DNA of 64,000 nucleotides from Thermobrachium celere DSM 8682 (GCF_000430995.1 NZ_HF952018.1:1633964-1697963); one strand, 5' to 3'. Numbered from the stretch's first letter, positions 51,498 to 60,625 are shown. Numbers and translations: made by a program. The notes: generated by a model from the letters alone, not told the origin.

Positions 51498-52565
51498 ATG
51501 AAACTTAAGAAGATTGCATTAGGTTTGTCATTATTCTTTATTTTTAGTACAAGCCTAGCCTTTGCAAGCCCAATACAACAACTAGAACAACAACTACAGG
51601 AAACAAAAGAAGAATATAATCAAGTTTTAGAAGAAATTGGACAGATAGAATCTGTTATAGAAGAAATAGATAATCAGGCATATGAAATACATCTTGAGAT
51701 AAATAAAAATGAGGATGAAATCCAAAGAATAAATGAAGAAATAGAACTAAAACAAGAGGAAATAAAAAAAGCTGAGGAAGAATTCGAAAAAAGGAAAAAG
51801 ATCGCTGATGAAAGAATTAAAAATATGTATATGAATGGAACAGAAAATTACATTGAACTAATCCTTGGTTTTACAAGCTTTAGCGATCTTATATCAAGAA
51901 TAGAAACTGTAAAAACAATAATCCAATTTGACATAAATGCTCTCGAAGAAATAAATAAAGGTATTGAAGAACTTAATAAGAAAAAAGAAGAGTTAGAATT
52001 ATCAAAGGCAAAAATACTTGAACTTAAAAAACAAAACGAACAAAAACTTGCCCTTATAAACGAAAAGAAAAAAGAACAACAGAGGTTAATTGCTGAGCTT
52101 GAAGCTAAAAAGAAAAAGTATGCTAATCAGATTAAGAAATATCAAGCTCAAATATATCAGCTATATAATCAAGTTAAAGCAAAAACACAAAAATCTGCAT
52201 CAAGAGGTTCAACAAATTTTTCTTCTGATGATGTTATTGAATATGCGATGAGATTTTTAGGAACACCTTATGTATGGGGTGGAACTACACCATCAGGTTT
52301 TGACTGTTCAGGCTTTGTAAAATATGTATATTCTCATTTTGGAATAAACTTGCCAAGAACATCTAGGGAACAGGCAACCGTCGGACAAGCAGTAAGCTTA
52401 TCTGAAGCACAACCTGGGGATTTAGTATTCTTCCATAGTCCAATAAGCCATGTTGGTATATATGTTGGAAATGGAATGTATATTCACGCTCCAAGAACTG
52501 GAGATGTAGTAAAAGTATCCTCACTAGCTGGAAGAAAAATAACTGTAATTAAGCGTATAAAATAA
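51498..52565 (+). CDS. secreted NlpC/P60 peptidoglycan hydrolase with coiled-coil N-terminus
   Basis: The 355-residue protein has a signal peptide (about residues 1-24, ending LAFA-SP). Residues about 25-235 form a long charged coiled coil (PcsB/CwlO-like), with a short serine-rich linker. The C-terminal domain is NlpC/P60, a gamma-D-glutamyl peptidase of cell wall peptides, with the triad C270 (FDCSGF), H318 (ISHVGI) and H330 (YIHAP). The architecture is like CwlO/PcsB-type enzymes that are activated through their coil by FtsEX; no ftsEX is near. AAAAGGGGG lies upstream of the ATG. Confidence 0.93.
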   Translation: MKLKKIALGLSLFFIFSTSLAFASPIQQLEQQLQETKEEYNQVLEEIGQIESVIEEIDNQAYEIHLEINKNEDEIQRINEEIELKQEEIKKAEEEFEKRKKIADERIKNMYMNGTENYIELILGFTSFSDLISRIETVKTIIQFDINALEEINKGIEELNKKKEELELSKAKILELKKQNEQKLALINEKKKEQQRLIAELEAKKKKYANQIKKYQAQIYQLYNQVKAKTQKSASRGSTNFSSDDVIEYAMRFLGTPYVWGGTTPSGFDCSGFVKYVYSHFGINLPRTSREQATVGQAVSLSEAQPGDLVFFHSPISHVGIYVGNGMYIHAPRTGDVVKVSSLAGRKITVIKRIK

Positions 52566-52595
52566 GCCATAGGCTAACCTATGGCTTATTTTTTT
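52562..52595 (+). terminator. terminator of the NlpC/P60 gene
   Basis: ATAAGCCATAGG and CCTATGGCTTAT pair over 12 bp with a four-base loop, followed by TTTTTTT. The stem begins at the stop codon. It also overlaps the end of the convergent gene region. Confidence 0.88.
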
Positions 52596-52863
52596 GATAC
52601 ATACTGCTTACACTACCTAATAGATCATGAATAAAGTTAGAACCTCTGCTAATTAAAATACCTGTTAAAATAGGACCTAGGTATTTAATAGATAATGGTT
52701 CACCTAAAATAGAAAACATGTCTACTTTTGCAGCTATACATATTAATATGCCTACTAGTGTTGCACCAATTCTATCATAATTAATCTTATCCTTTTGTTT
52801 AAATAACTTAAGTGTTTCCCATATAGCTTCAGTTATTAGTGCTAACAAAAAAATCCTTTCCAT
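52579..52863 (-). CDS. small membrane protein of unknown function (holin-like)
   Basis: The 94-residue product has two or three membrane stretches: RIFLLALITEAIWETLKLF, RIGATLVGILICIAAKVDMFSIL and YLGPILTGILISRGSNFIHDLLGSV. The pattern, with G-x-x-x-S-R-G-S-N-F-I-H-D near the end, is like small holin-type or membrane proteins found in clostridial genomes and phages. There are no phage genes around it. The function is unknown. Confidence 0.68.
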   Translation of the reverse strand: MERIFLLALITEAIWETLKLFKQKDKINYDRIGATLVGILICIAAKVDMFSILGEPLSIKYLGPILTGILISRGSNFIHDLLGSVSSMYQKNKP

Positions 52864-52941
52864 AATAAACTCAATAACTTGCTCTATGTTATTATATTAT
52901 ATAGATTTCAATTTTATAACAAATGAAATTTGAAATTTTTA

Positions 52942-52970
52942 TTGACTCATCCTTCATTTTATGTTATCTT
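52942..52970 (+). promoter_or_regulatory. promoter of the candidate small RNA
   Basis: TTGACT (52942-52947) and TATCTT (52965-52970) are 17 bp apart on the plus strand, with a start expected near 52977. No ORF follows; a terminator occurs only 60 bp later. Confidence 0.55.
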
Positions 52971-52976
52971 TATAAC

Positions 52977-53037
52977 AGAAAGTAACTCCATATTCCCTCA
53001 TTCCCCATATCCGGATTTATTCCGGATTTATTTTTTT
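52977..53037 (+). ncRNA. candidate small regulatory RNA
   Basis: A transcript from the promoter at 52942-52970 would be about 60 nt: an unpaired C-rich stretch (ACTCCATATTCCCTC, then ATTCCCC), and a terminator ATCCGGA/TCCGGAT with TTTATTTTTTT. This form, C-rich single strand and terminator, is that of Firmicute small RNAs which bind ribosome sites. The intergenic region 52864-53124 otherwise holds no gene. Confidence 0.5.
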
Positions 53038-53084
53038 ACCTTAAGTTAAAAGTTAACATTAACGTTCTTTCATAATAATAATAT

Positions 53085-53118
53085 AGCCCCATTAATACAT
53101 AAAAACATTCATGGGGCT
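53085..53118 (-). terminator. stem-loop after the HD-GYP gene
   Basis: AGCCCCAT and ATGGGGCT pair around an 18-base loop, seven bases past the stop codon. On the minus strand the right arm is followed by ATATTATT, so it is a weak intrinsic terminator. Confidence 0.5.
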
Positions 53119-53124
53119 TAAAAT

Positions 53125-54186
53125 TTAAACTATAACATTTACAATAGTTATATTGGTCTGCTTTGCAAGGTCTATCTCAAGAGGTTGTATTGAATTACCT
53201 CTTTCATCATATATTATCCTTACAATTGGCTTATCAGGTAAACCCTTGTTATGCTTTACTACAAATCCCTCTAAACCATTTGATAGCTTTACGCATACGC
53301 CCAATGGATATATTGAAAAGTTATCCTTAAATATCTTAACTAATTCCATATCAAAAAATGTTCCACTACCACCTAATATAAACTCATAGGCCTCATTTGC
53401 TAAAAATCCCTTTCTATATACCCTGTCACTTACAATAGCATCATAAACATCACTTATACACGCAATCCTTGCAAATTTTGATATGTTTTCTCCCTTAAGT
53501 TGCATTGGATATCCTGAACCATCATATCTTTCATGATGCTCTAATACCACTAATCTACTTCTTTCACTTAAGTAGTTTATATTTTTTACAATATCATATC
53601 CATAAACAGTGTGCTTCTTCATTATTTCAAATTCTTCTGGAGTAAGCTTGCCTTTTTTATTTAATATCTCTGAAGGTATTTTTGTCTTTCCTATATCATG
53701 AAGCAATGCTCCCATGCCTAAGTCCACAAGCATATTTCTTGTATAATTTAAATTAACTCCAAAAAATAGGGCCAATACACATGTATTTAATGAGTGTATA
53801 AATGTATAATTATCAAATGTTTTAAGTTCTAAAAGATAGGTTGAATTTATATCTTTGTTTTCAAGCAGATACTCAACTATATTTAATATAGTATCTAATG
53901 TATTTCTAACTTCATTTACGTTATTATATTGAAGTTTAGAAAATACAGTAGATACAGACCTCACAGCTTGAGATTTTAGCTGTAGAAACTCAGTATCCTG
54001 AGCCTTTATGTCATCGAGGTTGTCATCCTTTATATATAGATACTCTACACCTATGCTTTTAAGTCTTTTAATATATGTTTCTGTTAATATTACACCTTCT
54101 CTTAAAAGTATTGCTCCATCTGCTCCAAGTATGCTTTGTCCTAACTCGTCTCCTGGCTTAACTCTTTCTATGCTGACTAGTCTCAT
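53125..54186 (-). CDS. HD-GYP domain protein, probable cyclic di-GMP phosphodiesterase
   Basis: The 353-residue protein has an N-terminal region of unknown fold (about 1-115) and a HD-GYP domain: FIHSLNTCVLALFFG, MGALLHDIGKTKIPSEILNKKGKLTPEEFEIMKKHTVYG, VVLEHHERYDGSGYP and DVYDAIVSDRVYRKG. These metal-binding motifs are complete, so it probably breaks down c-di-GMP. I take ATG 54186 since GAGGTG lies seven bases upstream. It is monocistronic. Confidence 0.9.
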   Translation of the reverse strand: MRLVSIERVKPGDELGQSILGADGAILLREGVILTETYIKRLKSIGVEYLYIKDDNLDDIKAQDTEFLQLKSQAVRSVSTVFSKLQYNNVNEVRNTLDTILNIVEYLLENKDINSTYLLELKTFDNYTFIHSLNTCVLALFFGVNLNYTRNMLVDLGMGALLHDIGKTKIPSEILNKKGKLTPEEFEIMKKHTVYGYDIVKNINYLSERSRLVVLEHHERYDGSGYPMQLKGENISKFARIACISDVYDAIVSDRVYRKGFLANEAYEFILGGSGTFFDMELVKIFKDNFSIYPLGVCVKLSNGLEGFVVKHNKGLPDKPIVRIIYDERGNSIQPLEIDLAKQTNITIVNVIV

Positions 54187-54333
54187 TAATCTACACCTCG
54201 TAACAAAAAGTGACACATTTTTATTTTAAAATTTATTTTAATTAAAATCAATACAATTATTTAAAATTTTACTTAAATTAACTAATTTTAATAAACTAAT
54301 ATTTTAATGCACTAAAAAGTTAAAGAAGGACAA

Positions 54334-54966
54334 CTATCCTGCCCTTCTTGCAAAGGATAATGAATTTAACTTCCTTGGTTCAAATTTCGGTACCTCATAT
54401 TTTGAAATAAACTCTATTGTCTTGTCAAAATCCTTGATTAAATCTATTTTTTTATCTATAAGTTCCCTCTTTAGTAGTTCATTAAAATAATTCATGTAGG
54501 AATAGTAATCCCTTCTCTCCTTTGAAAACATTCTATATTCGTCTCCACAATAATCTATAACCTTCCTACATAAATATAAATTACATGGATGAGGACGCAG
54601 TTTAAAATCTATACTACAGCCCTTTTCTGTCGAAAAGGGACAGAGCCTAAAGAAGAGTTTAGTATCAAAGTCTTCTATTGTTTTTACTCCATAATTGTTA
54701 TATCCCTCTTCATCAAAGTAACCCTTTACCTCTAAATGATAATTGCTGATTACAGTTTTTTCATTTTCCTTAAGTTCATGAATGAAATCTACTCTTCCTA
54801 TTGAAAGTATATTTTTTAAATCCATCAGAGTATACTTAGGAAAATACCAGCAGCATCCCCTATTTTTTATGTGAATTAATGAAGTAGATTCTATGAAACC
54901 ATCACATTTTCCACATAAGCTGCAACCAAATAATGGTATATTATCCTCAAAATAATAAGATAACAT
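54334..54966 (-). CDS. YkgJ-like cysteine-cluster protein
   Basis: The 210-residue product begins MLSYYFEDNIPLFGCSLCGKCDGF and contains NRGCCWYFPKYTL, RLCPFSTEKGCSIDFKLRPHPCNLYLCRK and CGDEYRMF. Cysteines spaced in this way, with a RPHPC motif, are found in the YkgJ (UPF0153) family of presumed iron-sulfur or zinc proteins. ATG 54966 follows GAGGAGGGGG. The stop lies within a stem-loop that resembles a terminator. The function is unknown. Confidence 0.78.
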   Translation of the reverse strand: MLSYYFEDNIPLFGCSLCGKCDGFIESTSLIHIKNRGCCWYFPKYTLMDLKNILSIGRVDFIHELKENEKTVISNYHLEVKGYFDEEGYNNYGVKTIEDFDTKLFFRLCPFSTEKGCSIDFKLRPHPCNLYLCRKVIDYCGDEYRMFSKERRDYYSYMNYFNELLKRELIDKKIDLIKDFDKTIEFISKYEVPKFEPRKLNSLSFARRAG

Positions 54967-55082
54967 ATTAACCCCCTCCTCAAAAATACTTAAAATTAAA
55001 AGCACTTTTGAGAATTACCCATGTAAATACAATTTTTTCTAATAAAATATAGATTAATTGTAAATTTTAAATTTTATAGAAA

Positions 55083-55112
55083 TTGATTAAATTTACTAAT
55101 TATGGATATAAT
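55083..55112 (+). promoter_or_regulatory. promoter of tRNA-Gly
   Basis: TTGATT (55083-55088) and TATAAT (55107-55112) are 18 bp apart. Transcription would start about five bases before the tRNA. Confidence 0.7.
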
Positions 55113-55124
55113 AAAAATAAAGGT

Positions 55125-55198
55125 GCAGGTATAGCTCAATGGCAGAGCTCCAGCTTCCCAAGCTGGCTATGCGGGTTCGATTCCCGTTACCTGCTCCA
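55125..55198 (+). tRNA. tRNA-Gly (anticodon CCC)
   Basis: The cloverleaf is complete: acceptor stem GCAGGTA with TACCTGC, D arm with AGCTCAATGGCAGAGC, anticodon arm CCAGC-TTCCCAA-GCTGG with CCC at 55157-55159, and T arm CGGGTTCGATTCCCG. The discriminator T and encoded CCA end at 55198. It reads GGG glycine codons. It is a lone tRNA gene with a short T-rich tail, converging on the sortase gene three bases away. Confidence 0.97.
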
Positions 55199-55201
55199 TT
55201 T

Positions 55202-55780
55202 TTATTTTTTAAGTTCTCCTACCACAATCAACCTCTGTCTATTACTATATAGAGGATGGCAAGTTATTAAAGTTGCTAAAGACTTGCCCTCTATAGGATT
55301 TAAAACCTCAACCTTATCTGGCGTTACAACCATTTTATTTACAACTGTAAATATAAACTGTTTGTCCTTTGTTTTAATTGTAAATTGGTCTCCTATTTCT
55401 ACTTCATCAAGTCTGTTAAAAAATCTTCCAGTTGTATGAGATCTATGTCCAGCAATACAATAGTTGTTATTAATTTCTCCAAGTCTCCCTGTTCCTTCAA
55501 TATGTCCTACTGCATTTTTTAAAGTTTCTTGCGTTGCTCCTTCTACTATTGGAACCACCAAATTTATCTTTGGTATTTCAAGTATTCCAACTGGATTTTT
55601 AGCATTATACTGAATTGAATTTTGATCTTTAATATTTTCCTTATAATCTCTTTTTTCTTGACTTTTCACCACAGTTTCAATTAGTGCTTCTCTTTCTTTA
55701 TAAGCCATATACTGTTCTATTCCAACAAAAGCTAAAATTGAAATACCTATTATTATTAATAAGATACCTAATTTTTTCAT
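55202..55780 (-). CDS. class D-type sortase
   Basis: The 192-residue cysteine transpeptidase has one N-terminal membrane anchor (about residues 4-25) and the sortase beta-barrel. Catalytic residues are H112 (CIAGHRSHT), C174 (LITCHPLYS) and R183 (NRQRLIVVG). The start PVGILEIPKINLVVPIVEGAT and the TLITC motif agree with class D or E-like sortases of clostridia. No LPxTG substrate gene is in the window, so its target is unknown. It follows glsA by 11 bp and may be cotranscribed. Confidence 0.92.
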   Translation of the reverse strand: MKKLGILLIIIGISILAFVGIEQYMAYKEREALIETVVKSQEKRDYKENIKDQNSIQYNAKNPVGILEIPKINLVVPIVEGATQETLKNAVGHIEGTGRLGEINNNYCIAGHRSHTTGRFFNRLDEVEIGDQFTIKTKDKQFIFTVVNKMVVTPDKVEVLNPIEGKSLATLITCHPLYSNRQRLIVVGELKK

Positions 55781-55791
55781 CTATCTCCCCC

Positions 55792-56709
55792 TTAAAATAT
55801 GCTCAAGTCAAGTTCCCTTGATAACTCCTCAAGAACTTTAAGCCCTGCTACGCTATTACCCTTTTTATTTAAAGCTGGCCCAAAAACTCCTATTCCCATT
55901 CTATTTGGAACAGCTGCCATAATACCTCCACCTACACCACTTTTACCTGGAATTCCAACCTTTACAGCAAACTCACCGGATTCATCATACATTCCACATG
56001 TAACCATAATAGTCTTAACTATTCTTGCATACTGTGCTGGAATAATCCTCTCTCCACTCCAAGGAAGTATTCCATTATTAGCAAGCATTGCTGCTATTCT
56101 TGCAATATCTTTACATGTTACTTCAATAGAACACTGCATAAAATAAGCATCTAATATATCTTCTACATCTCCTGTTAAAACCCCTGTGCTTCTCATATAG
56201 TAAGCCAATGCTCTGTTTCTGTGTCCAGTCTCTTTTTCAGATCTAAATACATCATAATTTATTCCTATCTCCTTGTTTCCTGTGATCTTTCTAGTAAACT
56301 TAAGTATTCTTTCTATCTTTTTATCACAGCTTTCTCCATAAATTAAAGATGTAGCTGCAATAGCACCTGAATTTATCATCGGATTTAGAGGCTTTTGAGG
56401 ATTTCTTGTCTCAAGAGAACTAATTGAATTAAAAGTATCTGCTGTAGGTTCCATGTCTATTTTCTCAAATACCTTTTCAGGTCCATTGTCTAAAAGTGCA
56501 AGCATCAATGTCACAACCTTTGAAATACTCTGCATTGTGAACTTTACATCAAAATCTCCCTCACCATATTCTTCTCCATCAAGAGTAACTACATATATCC
56601 CTAAATGATTTTTATTTGCCTTTGAAAGCTCTGGAATATATGTTGCTACTTCCCCTAATTCTGTATATTTTCTATTATGGTTTATAATTGATGATAGTAG
56701 TATTTGCAT
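55792..56709 (-). CDS. glsA: glutaminase
   Basis: The 305-residue enzyme turns glutamine into glutamate and ammonia. It is a serine-dependent glutaminase with the S-x-x-K pair in FTMQSISKVVTLM, and NPMINSGAIAA, MRSTGVLTGDVEDILDAYF and GIPGKSGVGGGI as substrate-site segments. The operon before it degrades glutamate through methylaspartate, so it feeds that pathway. Two ATG codons six bases apart (56715, 56709) are possible. The first overlaps the citG stop but has the ribosome site too close, so I use the second. This start region is complementary to a candidate small RNA at 52977. Confidence 0.94.
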   Translation of the reverse strand: MQILLSSIINHNRKYTELGEVATYIPELSKANKNHLGIYVVTLDGEEYGEGDFDVKFTMQSISKVVTLMLALLDNGPEKVFEKIDMEPTADTFNSISSLETRNPQKPLNPMINSGAIAATSLIYGESCDKKIERILKFTRKITGNKEIGINYDVFRSEKETGHRNRALAYYMRSTGVLTGDVEDILDAYFMQCSIEVTCKDIARIAAMLANNGILPWSGERIIPAQYARIVKTIMVTCGMYDESGEFAVKVGIPGKSGVGGGIMAAVPNRMGIGVFGPALNKKGNSVAGLKVLEELSRELDLSIF

Positions 56710-56711
56710 GC

Positions 56712-57563
56712 TCATTCCCCCATATCTTTTTCTATTTTGTATATCATGTATGTAGCAGCTAGCATATCTGCACATCCGCCTGGACTTATATTCCTTTCTT
56801 TGAAATCTTCATCCATTCTATTTATAATTGAACGTCCTTCTTCTGTAAGCATCCCGCCAGCTTCTAGAGCCATTTTTGCATATTTTCTTACAAACTCCAA
56901 ACCTTCTATAGAAGAACGATGAACTATAGTTGTATCTTCAACCCTTGTCATTAAAGCAAGTAGTGTATTAACAAGGGAATCGTTTAAATTTAATACTCCT
57001 ATTGATTTTTCAAAAGTTGGTAGTCCACATTCTATAATAGACTTTAACCCTTTTTCAACTTCTCCACGAATTCCTGTTAAGCCATATTTCTTATATATCC
57101 TTTGACCATTAGTTAACTTTTCATCTTCTATATTTTTCAATTCCCTTTCAACAATTCCCTCTGTAATTCTCTTGACTTCATACGATAGACTCAATCTATC
57201 TATTTTTATTTTTTTTCTATATAAAGTCCCTGATGCAGCACATATTAGACCAATTAAAAATATTAATCCCTTGTGGGTATTTACTCCTCTTGTTGCTCTA
57301 AACATATCCCTCTCTGCCATTACTCCTATTGGCCTTAGTTTATTTAAAATATGATCCTTATAATTTAATCCTACCTTAATAAAATCTATAAAATAAGGTG
57401 CAATGGCAGAGGCACTTTTAATAAAGGTTACATAATCCATATCTTTATGTGAACCATTTGAAAATGGAGTCACTAACCCAGGTTTTGGATGTGTTGAAAC
57501 CTCAAGTAACGTTGACTCAAGTGCTATTTGAGAAATTTTTATAATAAAATTTTCATTTTTCAT
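56712..57563 (-). CDS. citG: triphosphoribosyl-dephospho-CoA synthase
   Basis: The 283-residue enzyme makes the prosthetic group precursor of citrate or citramalate lyase. Motifs of the CitG family: ALESTLLEVSTHPKPGLVTPFSNGSHKDMDYVTFIKSA and GVNTHKGLIFLIGLICAASG. The ATG at 57563 with GGAGAGG upstream is preferred to one 12 bases earlier. It overlaps citX and runs up to glsA. Confidence 0.92.
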   Translation of the reverse strand: MKNENFIIKISQIALESTLLEVSTHPKPGLVTPFSNGSHKDMDYVTFIKSASAIAPYFIDFIKVGLNYKDHILNKLRPIGVMAERDMFRATRGVNTHKGLIFLIGLICAASGTLYRKKIKIDRLSLSYEVKRITEGIVERELKNIEDEKLTNGQRIYKKYGLTGIRGEVEKGLKSIIECGLPTFEKSIGVLNLNDSLVNTLLALMTRVEDTTIVHRSSIEGLEFVRKYAKMALEAGGMLTEEGRSIINRMDEDFKERNISPGGCADMLAATYMIYKIEKDMGE

Positions 57564-58053
57564 AACCCTCTCCATATTCCTCTACTGCATTGTTTATAAT
57601 TTCTATTACTTCATCTATACTATGGCTCTTATTTATAATACATTCCCTTGCTGATCTATTACAAACTATACACTGCCTTTCACTAAATCCAAATTGTTTT
57701 CTGCTTAATGGTTCACCATTTTTATCATATACATCTATATCAAATATTCTTCCTAGAGGATGATTTAACTCTAAAAATATACTCCTCTTTTTTACTTCTT
57801 CCTCAGGTAAATCAATAATAAGTAACATGCTTTCTCCATCATAACCATTTAGTATCTTTTCTTTTATGATAGATTTTTTAAACTCATTATATATTTCTTT
57901 TCTTAAAATACAAAAGGCCTTTTGTGAATGCTTTGTATTTTTATTAGTACCGGGATAGTTTATTTTAGCACAAAGCACTGTCCCTCTACTCTGCTTAATC
58001 AAACTTAAAATTTCCTCATATCTTTTTTCTCTATCCTCTAGTATTTTTATCAA
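57553..58053 (-). CDS. citX: apo-citrate lyase phosphoribosyl-dephospho-CoA transferase CitX
   Basis: The 166-residue protein attaches the prosthetic group to the small acyl carrier subunit CitD. Family segments are VLCAKINYPGTNKNTKHSQKAFCILRKEI, ELNHPLGRIFDIDVYDKNGEPLSRKQFGF and RQCIVCNRSARECI. It is four bases into citC and overlaps citG. Together citC, citX and citG are the standard maturation set. Confidence 0.9.
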   Translation of the reverse strand: MIKILEDREKRYEEILSLIKQSRGTVLCAKINYPGTNKNTKHSQKAFCILRKEIYNEFKKSIIKEKILNGYDGESMLLIIDLPEEEVKKRSIFLELNHPLGRIFDIDVYDKNGEPLSRKQFGFSERQCIVCNRSARECIINKSHSIDEVIEIINNAVEEYGEGYEK

Positions 58054-59075
58054 TGGGGCAAATCTCTCCTTTTTATATTTTCTATTATTCTTTTTCCTTC
58101 ATCTGTATTTAAGAATTCAAATGTTGTTATAGGCACTAAATTTTTTACTTCGTCAATCTTACCTTCCTTTAAAAGTTTTCTTACAATAGATGCACTAACC
58201 GGCCTACCATCCTTTGTAAGCCTTTCTACTAAACACACCTCTATATTATAACTTGGAAGGACTGAAAGCATTGCTTTATTGTATTCATTTGTCACATCAC
58301 AGTAGGGTTCTGTGCCTACATACCTTTTATTAATATTAAAAACTTTGGCAATGTACTTTCCAAAGATAGTGGCATCTAATTTTGTATATACATTTAATTT
58401 TTCGTCCTTTTTTCTTAAAAAATAAGATGGGAAAGTATTAGAAGATATAATATACCTTCCTCCCTTTATTACAACAACATTTTTTAAGTGGCTACATCCC
58501 TTTTTTACAAGACTATACCTTATGTCTGTAGGAAAGGCTGACCTATCCTCCTCAACTACAAAAACAATAACCTCTTCATTTTCCATTGCAGCCCTTTCAA
58601 TAAGATAAAGGTGTCCTAATGTAAATGGATTACAATTTACAACCAATGCAGCCCTATTTTTTGTTTGATCAACTCCACTTTGTTTTAACATGTTATTTAA
58701 ATATTTGTTTATATCTGCTATTCCTCCCTCAAGAAGAACAACCGAATCTGCTTGGGCAACTTCTTTAAATCCAAGTGATTTAAATATTTGCACATTTTTA
58801 TCTAATGTGAATACAAAATATTCGTATATCCCCTTATCAAACATCCTATTTTGAATCTTGGTAATTAGAGAGGAGGCTATGCCCTCCCCCCTATACTCTT
58901 CCTTGATGCCAAAACATTTAATCACATTTTTTGAATATGAACAAGTTCCTATCATTTGACCATTTTCAAAACAGCATAAAGTTTCATCAACATCATTTTC
59001 AAGTTCTAATCCTATAGATTTTAAAAATTCATCCGCCATTTGTCTTTCAAAATCCATTAAAAATCTGTACTCCAT
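58050..59075 (-). CDS. citC: [citrate (pro-3S)-lyase] ligase-type enzyme (citramalate lyase activating)
   Basis: The 341-residue enzyme acetylates the prosthetic thiol of the lyase using ATP and acetate. It has an N-terminal GNAT-like domain (FGIKEEYRGEGIASSLITKIQNRMFD) and a C-terminal nucleotidyltransferase domain with ALVVNCNPFTLGHLYLIERAA. Catalytic ending PVSASIVRKLLKEGKIDEVKNLVP matches the family. It is four bases after citF and overlaps citX. Confidence 0.92.
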   Translation of the reverse strand: MEYRFLMDFERQMADEFLKSIGLELENDVDETLCCFENGQMIGTCSYSKNVIKCFGIKEEYRGEGIASSLITKIQNRMFDKGIYEYFVFTLDKNVQIFKSLGFKEVAQADSVVLLEGGIADINKYLNNMLKQSGVDQTKNRAALVVNCNPFTLGHLYLIERAAMENEEVIVFVVEEDRSAFPTDIRYSLVKKGCSHLKNVVVIKGGRYIISSNTFPSYFLRKKDEKLNVYTKLDATIFGKYIAKVFNINKRYVGTEPYCDVTNEYNKAMLSVLPSYNIEVCLVERLTKDGRPVSASIVRKLLKEGKIDEVKNLVPITTFEFLNTDEGKRIIENIKRRDLPH

Positions 59076-59079
59076 GCTA

Positions 59080-60621
59080 TCATTCCTTTACCTTCTTTAC
59101 AACATCTATAACTGTTCCATCTCTATATTCTACAACTGCAACGATCTTATCATCAAATTCAATTTTTTCAGGCACTCCAACCATTTTTTCAGCTATTGAC
59201 TTTAATTCTTCTATTGTCATTATAGGTAGGTTGGTATTCTTTAATTTTTCAATTAAATCCTGTCTCTTTGGATTTACTGCTATTCCCCTTTCAGTTACAA
59301 CAACATCTATAGTTTCGCCTGGAGTTGTTACTGTTGTAACCTTATCCACTACAATTGGAAGTCTTCCTTTTAAAAGTTTAGTTACTACTATTGCAAGCTT
59401 TGATCCTGCAGCAGTATCACTATGTCCACCTGAACCTCCCATAATAATTCCATCTGATCCAGTAGTTACATTAACATTAAAATCTAAATCAATCTCTGTT
59501 GCACCAAGTATCATTACATCAAGTCTGTTTACAACAGCTCCCTTATTGTGTGGATTTCCATAAAGAGATGCCGACATTCCTTGATGTGCCACATTTCTTC
59601 TATAGGACTCAACAGCCTTTAAGTCAAAACATTGCACATCAAATAGAGCTTCAAATAGTCCTTCTTCAAACATATCTACAATATATCCTGTAATTCCACC
59701 TGCTGCAAAACTTCCCTTAATCCCTTTATTTTTCATCAGATCTCTTACATATTTTGCAACAGCAAGAGAAATTCCACCTGCACCTGTTTGGAATGAAAAT
59801 CCATCCTTAAGTAGCCCAGATGCTTCAATAACCTGTGCCGCCATTTTTGCAATCTTAAGCCCTACAGGATCCTTTGTAATTTTTGTAGTACCTGAAACTA
59901 TACCTTTAGGGTCACCTATTGAATCAACCTTTACAATAAAATCCACATATTCCTGACTTATTTCTATAGGACAAGCAGGATAAGAAACTAAATTATCTGT
60001 TATAGCAACAACCCTTTTAGCATACATAGCATCTGGAATTGCATATCCTAAACTTCCACACGCAGAAGGTCCGTATACACCATTTATATTTCCATACTCA
60101 TCACAGGTTGGAGCAGCTATAAATGCTATATCAATCTTCAGATCTCCTGATTCTATTGCCCTTGCTCTTCCACCATGGGTATGCATTATAGCTGGATATT
60201 TTAATAATCCTTTCGATACTGCCTCTGCAACAGGTCCTGACATATAATTTGCATATATTCCTGTTACAACTCCATTTTTTATATGTTCAACAAGTGGAGC
60301 ATGAACAGGAAATATTGAACTTGCTGCTACCTTTATGTCCTTTATACCCATATTTGCAATTTCATCCATAACCATATTTAATACATAATCTCCATTTCTT
60401 AAATGATGGTGAAAGGACACAGTCATACCATCTTTAATTTCACATTTCTCAAGTGCCTCTCTAATTGAATTCAAAAGCTTAACATCTCTTGGAGAGACAC
60501 ATTTTACAAAAACTTGGCTTTTACCTTTTACACCCAAGTTACTAAATGCTCCACTAAAGGGTTTAACCTCACCATAGCCCTCTATGTAATCTGGTAAAAC
60601 TCTACCTAAAATATTTTCCAT
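59080..60621 (-). CDS. citF: citramalate/citrate lyase alpha subunit
   Basis: The 513-residue subunit is the acyl-exchange (CoA-transferase-type) part of the lyase, replacing acetyl with citramalyl (or citryl) on the carrier thiol. Landmarks are VSFHHHLRNGDYVLNMVMDEIANMGIKDIKVAASSIFP, AFIAAPTCDEYGNINGVYGPSACGSLGYA and GGSGGHSDTAAGSKLAIVV. It lies between citE and citC. The neighbourhood of methylaspartate ammonia-lyase and a mesaconase-like hydratase points to citramalate as the substrate. Confidence 0.92.
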   Translation of the reverse strand: MENILGRVLPDYIEGYGEVKPFSGAFSNLGVKGKSQVFVKCVSPRDVKLLNSIREALEKCEIKDGMTVSFHHHLRNGDYVLNMVMDEIANMGIKDIKVAASSIFPVHAPLVEHIKNGVVTGIYANYMSGPVAEAVSKGLLKYPAIMHTHGGRARAIESGDLKIDIAFIAAPTCDEYGNINGVYGPSACGSLGYAIPDAMYAKRVVAITDNLVSYPACPIEISQEYVDFIVKVDSIGDPKGIVSGTTKITKDPVGLKIAKMAAQVIEASGLLKDGFSFQTGAGGISLAVAKYVRDLMKNKGIKGSFAAGGITGYIVDMFEEGLFEALFDVQCFDLKAVESYRRNVAHQGMSASLYGNPHNKGAVVNRLDVMILGATEIDLDFNVNVTTGSDGIIMGGSGGHSDTAAGSKLAIVVTKLLKGRLPIVVDKVTTVTTPGETIDVVVTERGIAVNPKRQDLIEKLKNTNLPIMTIEELKSIAEKMVGVPEKIEFDDKIVAVVEYRDGTVIDVVKKVKE

Positions 60622-60625
60622 AAAA

